Assembly (NCBI RefSeq): GCF_000143965.1
Contig: NC_014365.1
Coordinates: forward strand, 1 to 64,000
Direction of reading: 5' to 3'
Source: Desulfarculus baarsii DSM 2075
Lineage (GTDB): Bacteria > Desulfobacterota > Desulfarculia > Desulfarculales > Desulfarculaceae
DNA: 64,000 bases
In this document: positions 35,511 to 43,271 of the stretch, in pieces
How positions within the stretch are numbered: position 1 is the stretch's first letter
How the letters are laid out: every line of letters begins with the position of its first letter
Position numbers and translations under genes: made by a program
The notes under the pieces: model-generated
What the model was told of the DNA's origin: nothing
What the model saw: only the letters and a program-made list of their open reading frames with translations
Databases searched by the model: none

Positions 35511-36602
35511 ATGCCCCAGATCTGCCCCAAGCTTTTGGCCGACCCCGGCCCGGCCGCCGAGCCCTTTGCCCGCGAGACCATCCGCCGTCTTGGCCAGGTG
35601 CGAGCCCAATTGGGCCGGCGGGCGCTGATCCTGGGCCACCACTACATGTCCGACGCGGTCATTGGCTGGGCCGACGCGGTGGGCGATTCGCTGGCGCTGT
35701 CGCGCCTGGCGGCCACGCAAAAAGAGGCCGAGTTCATCGTGTTCTGCGGCGTGCATTTCATGGCCGAGACCGCCGACATCCTGGCCGGCCAGGGCCGCCG
35801 GGTGATCCTGCCCGATGGCGGCGCGGGCTGCCCCATGGCCGACATGGCCGCGCCCGAGCAAGTCGAGCAATGCTGGCAAGAGCTGGCCCGCCTGGGCCAT
35901 GGCCCGATCATCCCCATCACCTACGTCAACTCGTCGGCGCGACTCAAGGCCTTTTGCGGCCGCCACGGCGGGGCGGTGTGCACCTCGTCCAACGCCCGGG
36001 CCGTGCTGGCCTGGGCCCTGGGGCAGGGTCGGCGGGCGCTGTTTTTCCCCGATCAGCACCTGGGCCGCAACACGGCCCTGGCCCTGGGCCTGACCCCGCG
36101 GGAGATCGCCATGTGGCGGCGTGACGCCGCCGTCCTGGAAGGCGAGGCGGCCCAGGCCAGGGTGATCGTCTGGGACGGCTTTTGCCCGGTGCACGTGGAG
36201 TTTGGCCCCGCCGACGTGGCCCGGGCCCGCGCCCGACAGGCGGGGGTGAAGGTGGTCGTCCACCCCGAATGCCCCAGCCAGGTGGTGGCCCTGGCCGACG
36301 ACAGCGGCTCGACGGAAAAGATCATCGGCCTGGTGGAGGCCGCGCCGGCCGGTTCGGCCTGGGCCATCGGCACCGAGATCAACCTGGTGCGCCGCCTGGC
36401 CGCCCGTTTCGCCGACAAAACGATTTTTTCGCTCAACGAGTCTGTCGCCGGCTGCCCGGATATGGCTAAAATAAGCCCAACCAATCTGCTGGCCAGCCTG
36501 GAGGCCATATTGGATGGCAAACCCAGGGGCGTGGTCGGCGTCGACGAGGCCACGGCCCGCCAGGCCGCCGTGGCCCTGGAGCGCATGTTTGCCGTTTCAT
36601 AG
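35511..36602 (+). CDS. nadA: Quinolinate synthase A
   Basis: A 363-residue 4Fe-4S enzyme that condenses iminoaspartate with dihydroxyacetone phosphate to quinolinate. LGHHYMSDAV, the cluster ligands in FCGVHFMAETADIL, WDGFCPVHVEF and AGCPDMAKI, and VHPECPSQV are all present. SD GAGGAG overlaps the end of nadC. The three nad genes form a tightly packed operon with niaR. Confidence 0.96.
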   Translation: MPQICPKLLADPGPAAEPFARETIRRLGQVRAQLGRRALILGHHYMSDAVIGWADAVGDSLALSRLAATQKEAEFIVFCGVHFMAETADILAGQGRRVILPDGGAGCPMADMAAPEQVEQCWQELARLGHGPIIPITYVNSSARLKAFCGRHGGAVCTSSNARAVLAWALGQGRRALFFPDQHLGRNTALALGLTPREIAMWRRDAAVLEGEAAQARVIVWDGFCPVHVEFGPADVARARARQAGVKVVVHPECPSQVVALADDSGSTEKIIGLVEAAPAGSAWAIGTEINLVRRLAARFADKTIFSLNESVAGCPDMAKISPTNLLASLEAILDGKPRGVVGVDEATARQAAVALERMFAVS

Positions 36603-36618
36603 CCCGCTTTCCCCGCCC

Positions 36619-37131
36619 TTGCACGATCGTCGCGCCCAGATTCTGGCCCTGTTGGCCGACGGTCGGCAGCCGCTGACCGGCGGCGAGCTTTCCGCGCGCC
36701 TGGGCGTCAGCCGCCAGGTCATCGTCCAGGACATGGCCATCCTGCGCGCCGAGGGCCACGACATCGTGGCCACGCCCCGGGGCTACCTGATGCCCGAGGC
36801 CAACGGCCCCCGTGGCCGCCGGGCCGTGCTGGCCTGCCGTCACGACGCCTCGCGGGTCGAGGAAGAGCTTTGCGTGATGGTCGACCACGGGCTGATGGTC
36901 GTCGACGTCATCGTCGAGCACGCCTTTTACGGCGAGTTGCGCGGCAACCTGATGCTCTGCTCGCGGGTGGACGTGGGCCGCTTCATGGCCCGCATGAGCG
37001 AACGCCGGGCCCAGTTCCTCTCGGCGCTGACGGGCGGGGTGCACCTGCACACCGTCGAGCACGCCGACCAGGCGGCCTTTGACCAGGCCGTGGCCGAGTT
37101 GGGCCGGCGGGGCCTTTTGGTCACGCCCTAG
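36619..37131 (+). CDS. niaR: NiaR-type niacin-responsive repressor (HTH plus 3H domain)
   Basis: 170 residues. An N-terminal winged helix (about 5-60, LSARLGVSRQVIVQDMAILR) is followed by a 3H domain (about 75-168) with the His-containing motifs VDHG, VEHAFYGELRG and GGVHLHTVEH, expected to bind a metal and niacin. It lies 16 bases after nadA, so it probably represses its own operon when niacin is available. The only plausible start is TTG 36619, with poor SD, consistent with coupling. Its last 4 bases overlap the convergent kinase gene. Confidence 0.9.
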   Translation: MHDRRAQILALLADGRQPLTGGELSARLGVSRQVIVQDMAILRAEGHDIVATPRGYLMPEANGPRGRRAVLACRHDASRVEEELCVMVDHGLMVVDVIVEHAFYGELRGNLMLCSRVDVGRFMARMSERRAQFLSALTGGVHLHTVEHADQAAFDQAVAELGRRGLLVTP

Positions 37132-38909
37132 TCGGCCGCCGCCTGGCTGGGCCGGGAGATCGGCAGACGTAGCGTGAACAGCGCGCCATGGCCGGGCTGG
37201 CTGTCGACCACCAGACGACCGCCGTGCAGGCAGGCGATGGCCTTGGCCGCGGCCAGGCCCAGGCCGTAGCCTTGGGTGGTCTTGCTGTTGCTGCCCCGGA
37301 AAAACGGCTCGAAAATCAGCGAAAGCTCGTCGGCCGGAATGCCGGAGCCCTGGTCGCGCACGCGCACCTGGGCCTCGCCGCCTTCGGCGATCACGCTGAC
37401 GTGGACCTGGCCGCCGGTCGGCGAATGTTGCAAGGCGTTGTCGAGCAGGTTGTCGAAAATCCGGCCCAGCAGTTCGGCGTCGGCCTCCACGGGGGCCGGG
37501 GCCGGCGCTTCGAGCAACAGCTCCACGTTGGCGGCGCGGAACTGGGGCCGCACCGCCTCGACGACGCCGGCCAGGCGCTCGGCCAGGTCCAGGCGCTCGG
37601 GCTTGAGCTTCAGCGCCCCGTCCTGAAGGCGGCTCATCTCGAGGAAACGATGGACAAAGCCGTCGAGCCGGGCGGCCTCCTGCTCGATGAACTGGGCGTA
37701 TTTGCGTCGGTTTTTGGCGTGGGCCTGGTCTTCGTCGCGCAGCAGCAGGTTGGCGAAGCCGCGGATGCTGATCAGCGGCGTTTTCATGTCGTGGGCCAGC
37801 ATGGCGATGATGCGGGCGCGGTGACGCTCCAGGGCCTTGGCCTCGCTGATGTCCTGGAAGGCCTCGACCCCGCCGAGGTGCCGGCCGTCGCTGTCGAAAA
37901 TGGCCGCCGCCCACATGCGCACGTCCACCAGCGCGCCCCGGCTGTCGCGCACGTGCCAGTCGTCGGGGCCGGCGGTGCGGCCTTCGGCGGCCGAGCGCCG
38001 CAGGGGGCACAGGGGGTCGTTGTCGCAACCCATCACGTCGTGGCAATAGCGGCCCAGGGCTTGGTTGGCGTTGACGCCCAGGATTTTTTGCGCCGCCGGG
38101 TTGATCTGGGTGACGTTGTAGTGTTCATCGACGGCCAGCACGCCCACCGGCAGGCTCTCGAAGAGCACCCGCTGGCTGTCCAGGGCGTGGCGCAGATGCT
38201 GCTCCAAAAGCTTCTGGCTGGTGACGTCGCGGAAGACCGTCTGGCGGGCCACCCGGCCATCGGGCAGAAACACCGGCGTGCAGACCACGTTGTACCAGCG
38301 CGAATCGCTGGAGCGCTGCATTTCCTGGCGCACGGTCTGGCCGTTTTGCACCTTTTGGCCCTCGCACCAGGGGCAGACGTCGTCCAGGCCGTGGATGGCC
38401 TGGTGGCATTTTTCGCCGGTGGCGTCGCGGCCCAGGCGGCGGATCATGGCCTGGTTCAGGAATTCGATGTTGTGGTCTTGGTCACAGACGTAGATGGGGT
38501 CGTCAAAGGCCTCCAGCATGGCCTGACAGCGGCCGTTGACCAGGCCGGGGCGGTTGACCGCCGGCGAAAGCAGATGCCAAAAACCACCGTTTTGGCAGGG
38601 ATGCGCGGCGTCGACGACCGTGATCAGCCCGCCGTCCCGCTGGACCAGGGCCTTGTGGGTGCTCACCGCCCGGCCGTCCTGGCCGGCCTGGCGCAGCAAG
38701 GCGCTTTCCTCGGCCCGCCGGGCGACCGGGCTGAGGTGGGACCACGGGCGGCCCGCGGCCTCCTGGCCCGACTCCAGACCCAGCAGGGCGGCGAAGGCGG
38801 CGTTGTGCCGCCGCACGCGCCCCTCCTCGTCGGTGACGGCCCAGGCCGTGGGCGAGTGTTCCATGGCCTGGGCCAACACCGCCAATTGTTCCGCCGTGGC
38901 CATGCTCAT
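37128..38909 (-). CDS. Soluble multi-PAS sensor histidine kinase
   Basis: 593 residues without membrane helices. PAS1 (about 10-120) is followed by PAS2 (about 130-245) with Cys cluster EKCHQAIHGLDDVCPWC. PAS3 (about 255-365) has a second cluster, YCHDVMGCDNDPLCPL. HisKA carries MLAHDMKTPLIS (His373), and HATPase has DNLLDNALQHS and GYGLGLAAAKA. The Cys clusters suggest metal or redox sensing in the cytosol. No partner receiver is adjacent; the gene stands alone, convergent with niaR. Confidence 0.92.
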   Translation of the reverse strand: MSMATAEQLAVLAQAMEHSPTAWAVTDEEGRVRRHNAAFAALLGLESGQEAAGRPWSHLSPVARRAEESALLRQAGQDGRAVSTHKALVQRDGGLITVVDAAHPCQNGGFWHLLSPAVNRPGLVNGRCQAMLEAFDDPIYVCDQDHNIEFLNQAMIRRLGRDATGEKCHQAIHGLDDVCPWCEGQKVQNGQTVRQEMQRSSDSRWYNVVCTPVFLPDGRVARQTVFRDVTSQKLLEQHLRHALDSQRVLFESLPVGVLAVDEHYNVTQINPAAQKILGVNANQALGRYCHDVMGCDNDPLCPLRRSAAEGRTAGPDDWHVRDSRGALVDVRMWAAAIFDSDGRHLGGVEAFQDISEAKALERHRARIIAMLAHDMKTPLISIRGFANLLLRDEDQAHAKNRRKYAQFIEQEAARLDGFVHRFLEMSRLQDGALKLKPERLDLAERLAGVVEAVRPQFRAANVELLLEAPAPAPVEADAELLGRIFDNLLDNALQHSPTGGQVHVSVIAEGGEAQVRVRDQGSGIPADELSLIFEPFFRGSNSKTTQGYGLGLAAAKAIACLHGGRLVVDSQPGHGALFTLRLPISRPSQAAAD

Positions 38910-39013
38910 GGGCGAACCTTGATTACAGCTAACAAGCGTTGGCGGCCAACCCCCCTCTTTTTTTCATGATAAACCGGACGGACGGCCATTTCCAAGCCCT
39001 ATCGCGACGGCGC

Positions 39014-40174
39014 TTATTTGTAATCGGCCCTGCCAAAACTGAGCCGGGCGATGATCTCGCGCATGACCTCGCTGGTTCCGGCCACGATGGTGCCCAGGCG
39101 CGAGTCGCGCAGCAGCCTGGCCATGGGATATTCCTCCATCAGGCCGTAGCCGCCGAAAAATTGCAGGCACTCGTCGGCCACGCGCTTGGCCAGTTCGCAG
39201 GCCAGGAGCTTGGCCATGGAGCACTGGGCCACGCAGGGCAGATCGTTTTGATAGAGCCAAGCCGCGTGATAGGTCAGTTGGCGGGCCGCCTCCTGGCGGG
39301 CGCTGAGTTCGGCCAGGCGATGGGCCAGGGCCTGGAGGTTGCTGAGCGGCGCGCCAAAGGCGTTGCGTTCGCCCATGTATTTGACGGCGTGCTCCAGGCA
39401 GAGCTGGGCCAGGCCAAGGCCCATGGCCGCGCAGGCCAGGCGTTCGAGTTGAAAGGCCTGCATGATGTAGTAAAAGCCCTTGTTTTCCTGGCCGACCAGG
39501 TTGGCCAGGGGCGCGCGGACGTCCTCGAAGGTCAGTTCGGCGGTGTCGGAGGCGTGCCAGCCCATTTTTTCCAGGCGGCGGGTGCAACTGACGCCCGGCG
39601 CGTCCAGGTCGACGACAATCAGGCTGATGCCCCTGGCCCCGGCGCCGGGCTCGGTCTTGCAGGCCAGGGTGATGAAGTGGCCGTCGGCCCCGTTGGTGAT
39701 GAAGGTCTTGGCCCCGTTGATCAGGTAGTGATCACCCTGGCGGCTGGCCTTGGCGCGGATGGCGGCCACGTCGCTGCCGGCCCCGGGCTCGGTGACGCCC
39801 AGCGCCCCGACCATCTCGCCGCTGATGGAGCCGGCCAGGTATTTGCGCTTCAGTTCCTCCGAGCCGTATTTATGGATATGCTGCGGGGCCATGAACTGCT
39901 GCACGGCCACGGCGGCGGCGAAACCGCCCATGCGCGAGCGCGCCAGCTCTTCCAGCAAGGCCATGGCCATGAAGATGTCGCCTTCGGCCCCGCCATACTC
40001 CTCGGGAAAACACACGCCCAAAAAACCCAGTTCGCCCATGCGCCGGAAGGCCTGACGGGGGATGGCCCGGGCCTGCTCCCACTGGTCGGCGTGGGGGGCT
40101 ATTTCGTTTTCGACAAAGCGCCGCACGTTGCGGCGAAACTCGTGGTGCTCGGGGCCGAAATAGATCGAATGCAT
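39014..40174 (-). CDS. Acyl-CoA dehydrogenase
   Basis: A 386-residue FAD enzyme that introduces the alpha-beta double bond in acyl-CoA. It has GVTEPGAGSDVAAI (flavin loop), AKTFITNGADGHF, MGWHASDTAELTFEDVR, and near the C-terminus QFFGGYGLMEEYPMARL, then the RDSRLGTIVAGTSEV motif that includes the usual catalytic-Glu region in short-chain enzymes. SD AAAGGAG is 8 bases before ATG. It is the second gene after the FadJ-like protein, under a likely FadR-type operator. Confidence 0.94.
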   Translation of the reverse strand: MHSIYFGPEHHEFRRNVRRFVENEIAPHADQWEQARAIPRQAFRRMGELGFLGVCFPEEYGGAEGDIFMAMALLEELARSRMGGFAAAVAVQQFMAPQHIHKYGSEELKRKYLAGSISGEMVGALGVTEPGAGSDVAAIRAKASRQGDHYLINGAKTFITNGADGHFITLACKTEPGAGARGISLIVVDLDAPGVSCTRRLEKMGWHASDTAELTFEDVRAPLANLVGQENKGFYYIMQAFQLERLACAAMGLGLAQLCLEHAVKYMGERNAFGAPLSNLQALAHRLAELSARQEAARQLTYHAAWLYQNDLPCVAQCSMAKLLACELAKRVADECLQFFGGYGLMEEYPMARLLRDSRLGTIVAGTSEVMREIIARLSFGRADYK

Positions 40175-40191
40175 CGTCGATGCTCCTTTGT

Positions 40192-41910
40192 TCAGGCGAA
40201 AAACGCGCGGCCCTCGGCGGCCATGGCGCGTAGCGGCGGCGCGGGGGCGAAGGTTTCTCCGTGGCTGGCGGCCAGCGCCTCCAACCGCGCCACCACCCGC
40301 GCCAGGCCCATCTCGTCGGCGACATGCAGCGGCCCACCGCGCCAGGCGGCGAAGCCCAGGCAGTGCACGGCCAAAAGTTCGACCTCGGCCGGCGCGATCC
40401 AGCCCGCCGTCAACCAGCGCGCCGCCAGGTTGGCCAGGACCAACGCGGCGTCCGCCGGGGGCGCGGCGGCCTGGGCCGCGCGCAGCAGCTCCACCAAAGG
40501 CGCCTCGGCCGGCCCGCTCGGGGCCACGGCCTTGCCCAGGGCCTTGGCCAGGCCCACGGCCGTATCCAGCGCCCAGGGCGCGGCCGCGCCCCGGCACAGC
40601 TCCACCAGCGGCCCACGGGCAAAATCGTCGGCCAGGCCAAAGCCGACCACCGCCTCGGCCTGGGGCCAGTCGGCCGGCGGCAGGGGGCCGCAAACCAACA
40701 GCACGGCCCCGGGCGCGCAGGCGGCCAGGATTTGCGCCAACCGGGCGGGCGCGCTCGGCCGGGTCACGATCACGGCGTCGCAGCCGGCCAGCACGGCCAG
40801 ATCGCTGGCGGCGCGCAGGCGGCCCAGGTGCATCTGGGCGTTTCGCACCAGGCCCCGCGCGGCCTGCTTGTCCACGGCCTGGGCCACGGCCTGGCGCAGC
40901 TCTTGGGCCGCCGCCTCGTCGCCAGCCGCCACGGCCAGCCCCCAGCGCTCCAGGCCGGCCACGGCCAACTGGGCCGCCCGGGGGCCCGCGCCAACAATGC
41001 CCAGGCGGATGATCGGCCGGGCCGCCGGGCCGGGCCCCAGGCGCTGTTGGGCGGCCAGTGCCCCAAAATGCCAGATCAGGTTTTGCGCCGGCCGGCTGGC
41101 CACCAGTTGGCCAAAAAGCTCGTCCTCGCGGTGGCGGGCGGCCTGGGGGCCATGGGTCGCGGCCAGTTCCAGGCCCTCCAGCACGGCCAGGGGCGCGGCG
41201 TTGTTTTCCTGGCCACGGGCCAGGACTTGGCGGCGCGCGGCCTGGATCAGCCCCTGGTCCAGCCCTTGATCACGTCGCGGCCGGGGCGCGAGCCGGCCCT
41301 GGGCCAGAGCCAGGGCCAGGCTGGCGGCGCTTTCCCACAGCTCCTCGGGCCGGGCCACGGCGTCGATCAGGCCCAACTCCAGGGCCTGGGCCGGGCCCAG
41401 GCGGCGGCCCTCCAGCAACAGCGGCAACGCCGCCGCCAGGCCGACCCGCGCCACCAGCCGGCCGGTGATGCCGCCGGCCGGGATAAAGCCCAGGCTCACC
41501 GCCGGCAGGCCAAAGGCCGCGCCAGGGCCTTCGGCGGCCACTATGCGCCGGCACGACAGGGCCAGGCCCAACCCGCCGCCCAGCACCGCCCCGTGCACCG
41601 CCGCCACCACGGGCTTGGCCAGGGCCGCGAGCCTGTCGAGCACGCGGCCGCTTTGCCGCACCGCCGCGCTGGCCTGGGCCGGGTCTTTGGTCTGACGCAG
41701 GCTCTTCAGGTCGGCCCCGGCCACGAAGCTGGAGGCCTTGGCCGAGGCCAGCACGATGGCCAGCACCCGCCCGTCGGCGGCCAGTTCGCCCAGGCGCTGG
41801 TCGATGTCGTCCAGCAGCTCGGCGGCCAGGGTGTTGACCGGCCGGCCGGGCTGATCCATGATCAAAAACGCCACGCCGTCGGGGCGGATTTCGCTGCGGG
41901 TCTGGGCCAT
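40192..41910 (-). CDS. FadJ/FadB-like protein with both active sites eroded
   Basis: 572 residues, shorter than FadJ (about 715). The N-terminal half has the crotonase fold and oxyanion motif SFVAGADLKSL. The two catalytic Glu positions are replaced: GGGLG (Gly115 where GGGCE is usual) and GLPA (Ala137 where GLPE is usual). The second half starts with a nucleotide-type GIVGAGPRAAQLAV but lacks the catalytic HFFNP motif and dimer Asn; the aligned region reads VGFGLADDFARGPLVEL. Hydratase and dehydrogenase activity are therefore doubtful. An isomerase, carrier or regulatory role is possible. The ATG at 41910 is preceded by GGGAG; acdh follows 17 bases later. Confidence 0.8.
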   Translation of the reverse strand: MAQTRSEIRPDGVAFLIMDQPGRPVNTLAAELLDDIDQRLGELAADGRVLAIVLASAKASSFVAGADLKSLRQTKDPAQASAAVRQSGRVLDRLAALAKPVVAAVHGAVLGGGLGLALSCRRIVAAEGPGAAFGLPAVSLGFIPAGGITGRLVARVGLAAALPLLLEGRRLGPAQALELGLIDAVARPEELWESAASLALALAQGRLAPRPRRDQGLDQGLIQAARRQVLARGQENNAAPLAVLEGLELAATHGPQAARHREDELFGQLVASRPAQNLIWHFGALAAQQRLGPGPAARPIIRLGIVGAGPRAAQLAVAGLERWGLAVAAGDEAAAQELRQAVAQAVDKQAARGLVRNAQMHLGRLRAASDLAVLAGCDAVIVTRPSAPARLAQILAACAPGAVLLVCGPLPPADWPQAEAVVGFGLADDFARGPLVELCRGAAAPWALDTAVGLAKALGKAVAPSGPAEAPLVELLRAAQAAAPPADAALVLANLAARWLTAGWIAPAEVELLAVHCLGFAAWRGGPLHVADEMGLARVVARLEALAASHGETFAPAPPLRAMAAEGRAFFA

Positions 41911-41933
41911 GCTCGCTCCCGGTGATTGGTTAT

Positions 41934-41946
41934 CTGGTCTTACCAG
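41934..41946. promoter_or_regulatory. FadR-type operator before FadJ-like gene
   Basis: CTGGTCTTACCAG is a perfect inverted repeat and fits the TGGTNNNACCA core used by FadR-subfamily GntR proteins. It is 24 bases upstream of the FadJ-like start and 112 bases from the divergent gntR gene. A second copy of the core lies at 42048. Confidence 0.6.
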
Positions 41947-42047
41947 CGAGTGGTAGCATCGGCCATGGCTGGCTGTCAAGCAATGGGGCGCTTCGGCTTC
42001 ACTTTGTGTAAGCAGCCGAAAAAAGCCTGTTGAAACACCCGGCGTTG

Positions 42048-42058
42048 TGGTACAACCA
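42048..42058. promoter_or_regulatory. Second FadR-type operator at the gntR start codon
   Basis: TGGTACAACCA matches the same TGGTNNNACCA core and ends on the A of the gntR ATG (42058). Binding there would block the regulator's own expression. Confidence 0.5.
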
Positions 42059-42831
42059 TGGCCATGAAGTCAGACCAGATCGACAGCATCGGCCCCCTGG
42101 AAAAAACGCCGACCATGAGCCGCCGCGTGGCCGAGTACCTGGCGCGGTTGATCGCCGGCGGCTCATTGCGGCCCGGCGAGAAGCTGCCCGGCGAGACGGC
42201 CCTGGCCCAGCGCCTGGGCGTCAGCCGGCCGACCCTGCGCGAGGCCCTGGGCGTGCTGCGAGCCAAGGGCCTGGTGGAGGTGCGGCCGCGCTCGGGCACC
42301 TACGTCACCAGCGCCCTGGCCGGCGGCGGCCCCAGCGCGGTGGGCGAGCTGGTGGCGGTGGACCCGACCAAGATCTGGGAGCTGCTGGAGATTCGCAAGG
42401 TCGTCGACACGGCCGCCGCGGCCCTGGCCGCCAGCCGCCGCACGCCCGCCGACCTGATCCGCCTGGCCGAACTGCGCCAGTCGGTGCGCAATCTGGGCGG
42501 CCACAGCCTGATCCGCCGTGGCGAAGGCGGCAAGGCCTACGCCCGTTTCTTCGCCTTCATCGCCCAGGCCAGCCACAACACCCTCTTCAGCCACCTGCTT
42601 TCGTGGGTCAGCACCACCCTGCGCCACCTTTTGCCCTACAGCCGCGACCGCCTGGCCGGCCGGCCCGAGAGCGGCCCGGTGATCATGGATCAGATCCAGG
42701 CCATCGCCCAGGCCATCGAGGACGGCGACCCGGACCGGGCCCGCCGCCTGACCATGGAGCATCTGGAATACCTGGAAAAGGCCCTGCGCGAGGTCCACGC
42801 CCTGCAGCCGCCGGTGGTCATCGGCGGCTGA
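42058..42831 (+). CDS. GntR-family regulator, FadR/FCD subfamily
   Basis: 257 residues. The N-terminal winged helix (about 18-85) has LRPGEKLPGETALAQRLGVS and RPTLREALGVLRAKGLVEV. The C-terminal helical FCD domain (about 100-245) includes LLEIRKVVDTAAAALAA and a metal/ligand-type HLEYLEKAL. It is divergent from the acyl-CoA dehydrogenase pair and two cognate-looking operators lie in the gap, so it probably senses an acyl-CoA or related acid and represses both directions. A second ATG at 42064 is possible; no SD is evident. Confidence 0.88.
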   Translation: MAMKSDQIDSIGPLEKTPTMSRRVAEYLARLIAGGSLRPGEKLPGETALAQRLGVSRPTLREALGVLRAKGLVEVRPRSGTYVTSALAGGGPSAVGELVAVDPTKIWELLEIRKVVDTAAAALAASRRTPADLIRLAELRQSVRNLGGHSLIRRGEGGKAYARFFAFIAQASHNTLFSHLLSWVSTTLRHLLPYSRDRLAGRPESGPVIMDQIQAIAQAIEDGDPDRARRLTMEHLEYLEKALREVHALQPPVVIGG

Positions 42832-42947
42832 GGTGGGCGTCGGCGAGGGGGCCGCGCGGCGGTCCTTGGCGGGTGCTTGCGCAAAAATGCTCAAGATTAC
42901 GGCGAGTTGGCCAACCAATCGCCAATTCTGGCCATTTTCCCCCGTTG

Positions 42948-42991
42948 TTTAAAATTGCAACAATCCCGCCCATCGCTGTTGCAATTTTAAA
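42948..42991. promoter_or_regulatory. 15-bp perfect inverted repeat, possible activator site
   Basis: TTTAAAATTGCAACA (42948-42962) and TGTTGCAATTTTAAA (42977-42991) are exact reverse complements with a 14-base spacer. The repeat lies about 155-190 bases upstream of the sigma54-like promoter, the usual distance for an NtrC-type enhancer site. An NtrC-family gene is second in the operon. A third TTGCAACA is at 43048-43055. Confidence 0.55.
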
Positions 42992-43133
42992 ATTTCCATT
43001 GAAGTTACACGGTTAGCGGCGTTATCCTCAAAGCGATGAGTTGCGTTTTGCAACAGCGCCAATCGCCATGATTTGACTCGTCATTCCAGATAAATCTTCC
43101 ATGATTTCAGCATGATGTCCGCGGAGGCCTATT

Positions 43134-43150
43134 TTGGCACGATTATTTCA
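43134..43150 (+). promoter_or_regulatory. Sigma54-like -24/-12 promoter
   Basis: TTGGCACGATTATTTCA fits TTGGCACG-N4-TTGCA except for TC instead of GC at -12. It lies about 120 bases before the kinase start and ahead of an operon that encodes a sigma54 activator. Confidence 0.5.
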
Positions 43151-43176
43151 TCTATGCGAGGCCAACTCCAGTGGCG

Positions 43177-43226
43177 CCGTCCGCCGGCGGTGGCCAGAGC
43201 TCCAACTTGCCACCGCCGGCGGACGG
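43177..43226 (+). other. 18-bp perfect hairpin in the operon leader
   Basis: CCGTCCGCCGGCGGTGGC (43177-43194) and GCCACCGCCGGCGGACGG (43209-43226) are exact complements around a 14-base loop. It lies between the sigma54-like promoter and the kinase ATG (43272) and has no T-run. It could stabilise the transcript's 5' end or modulate translation of the kinase. Confidence 0.6.
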
Positions 43227-43271
43227 GTCGGCCTGAGCCATCACCATGCCGCCCCTCACGGAAGCCGACCC

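Larger units (their letters stand above)
42832..43271. other. 440-base AT-richer regulatory region before the SulP signalling locus
   Basis: No gene is supported. The stretch holds a 15-bp inverted repeat, an extra copy of its TTGCAACA half (43048-43055), a sigma54-like promoter and an 18-bp leader hairpin, each listed separately. It is the most AT-rich region of the window after the first 300 bases. Confidence 0.6.
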
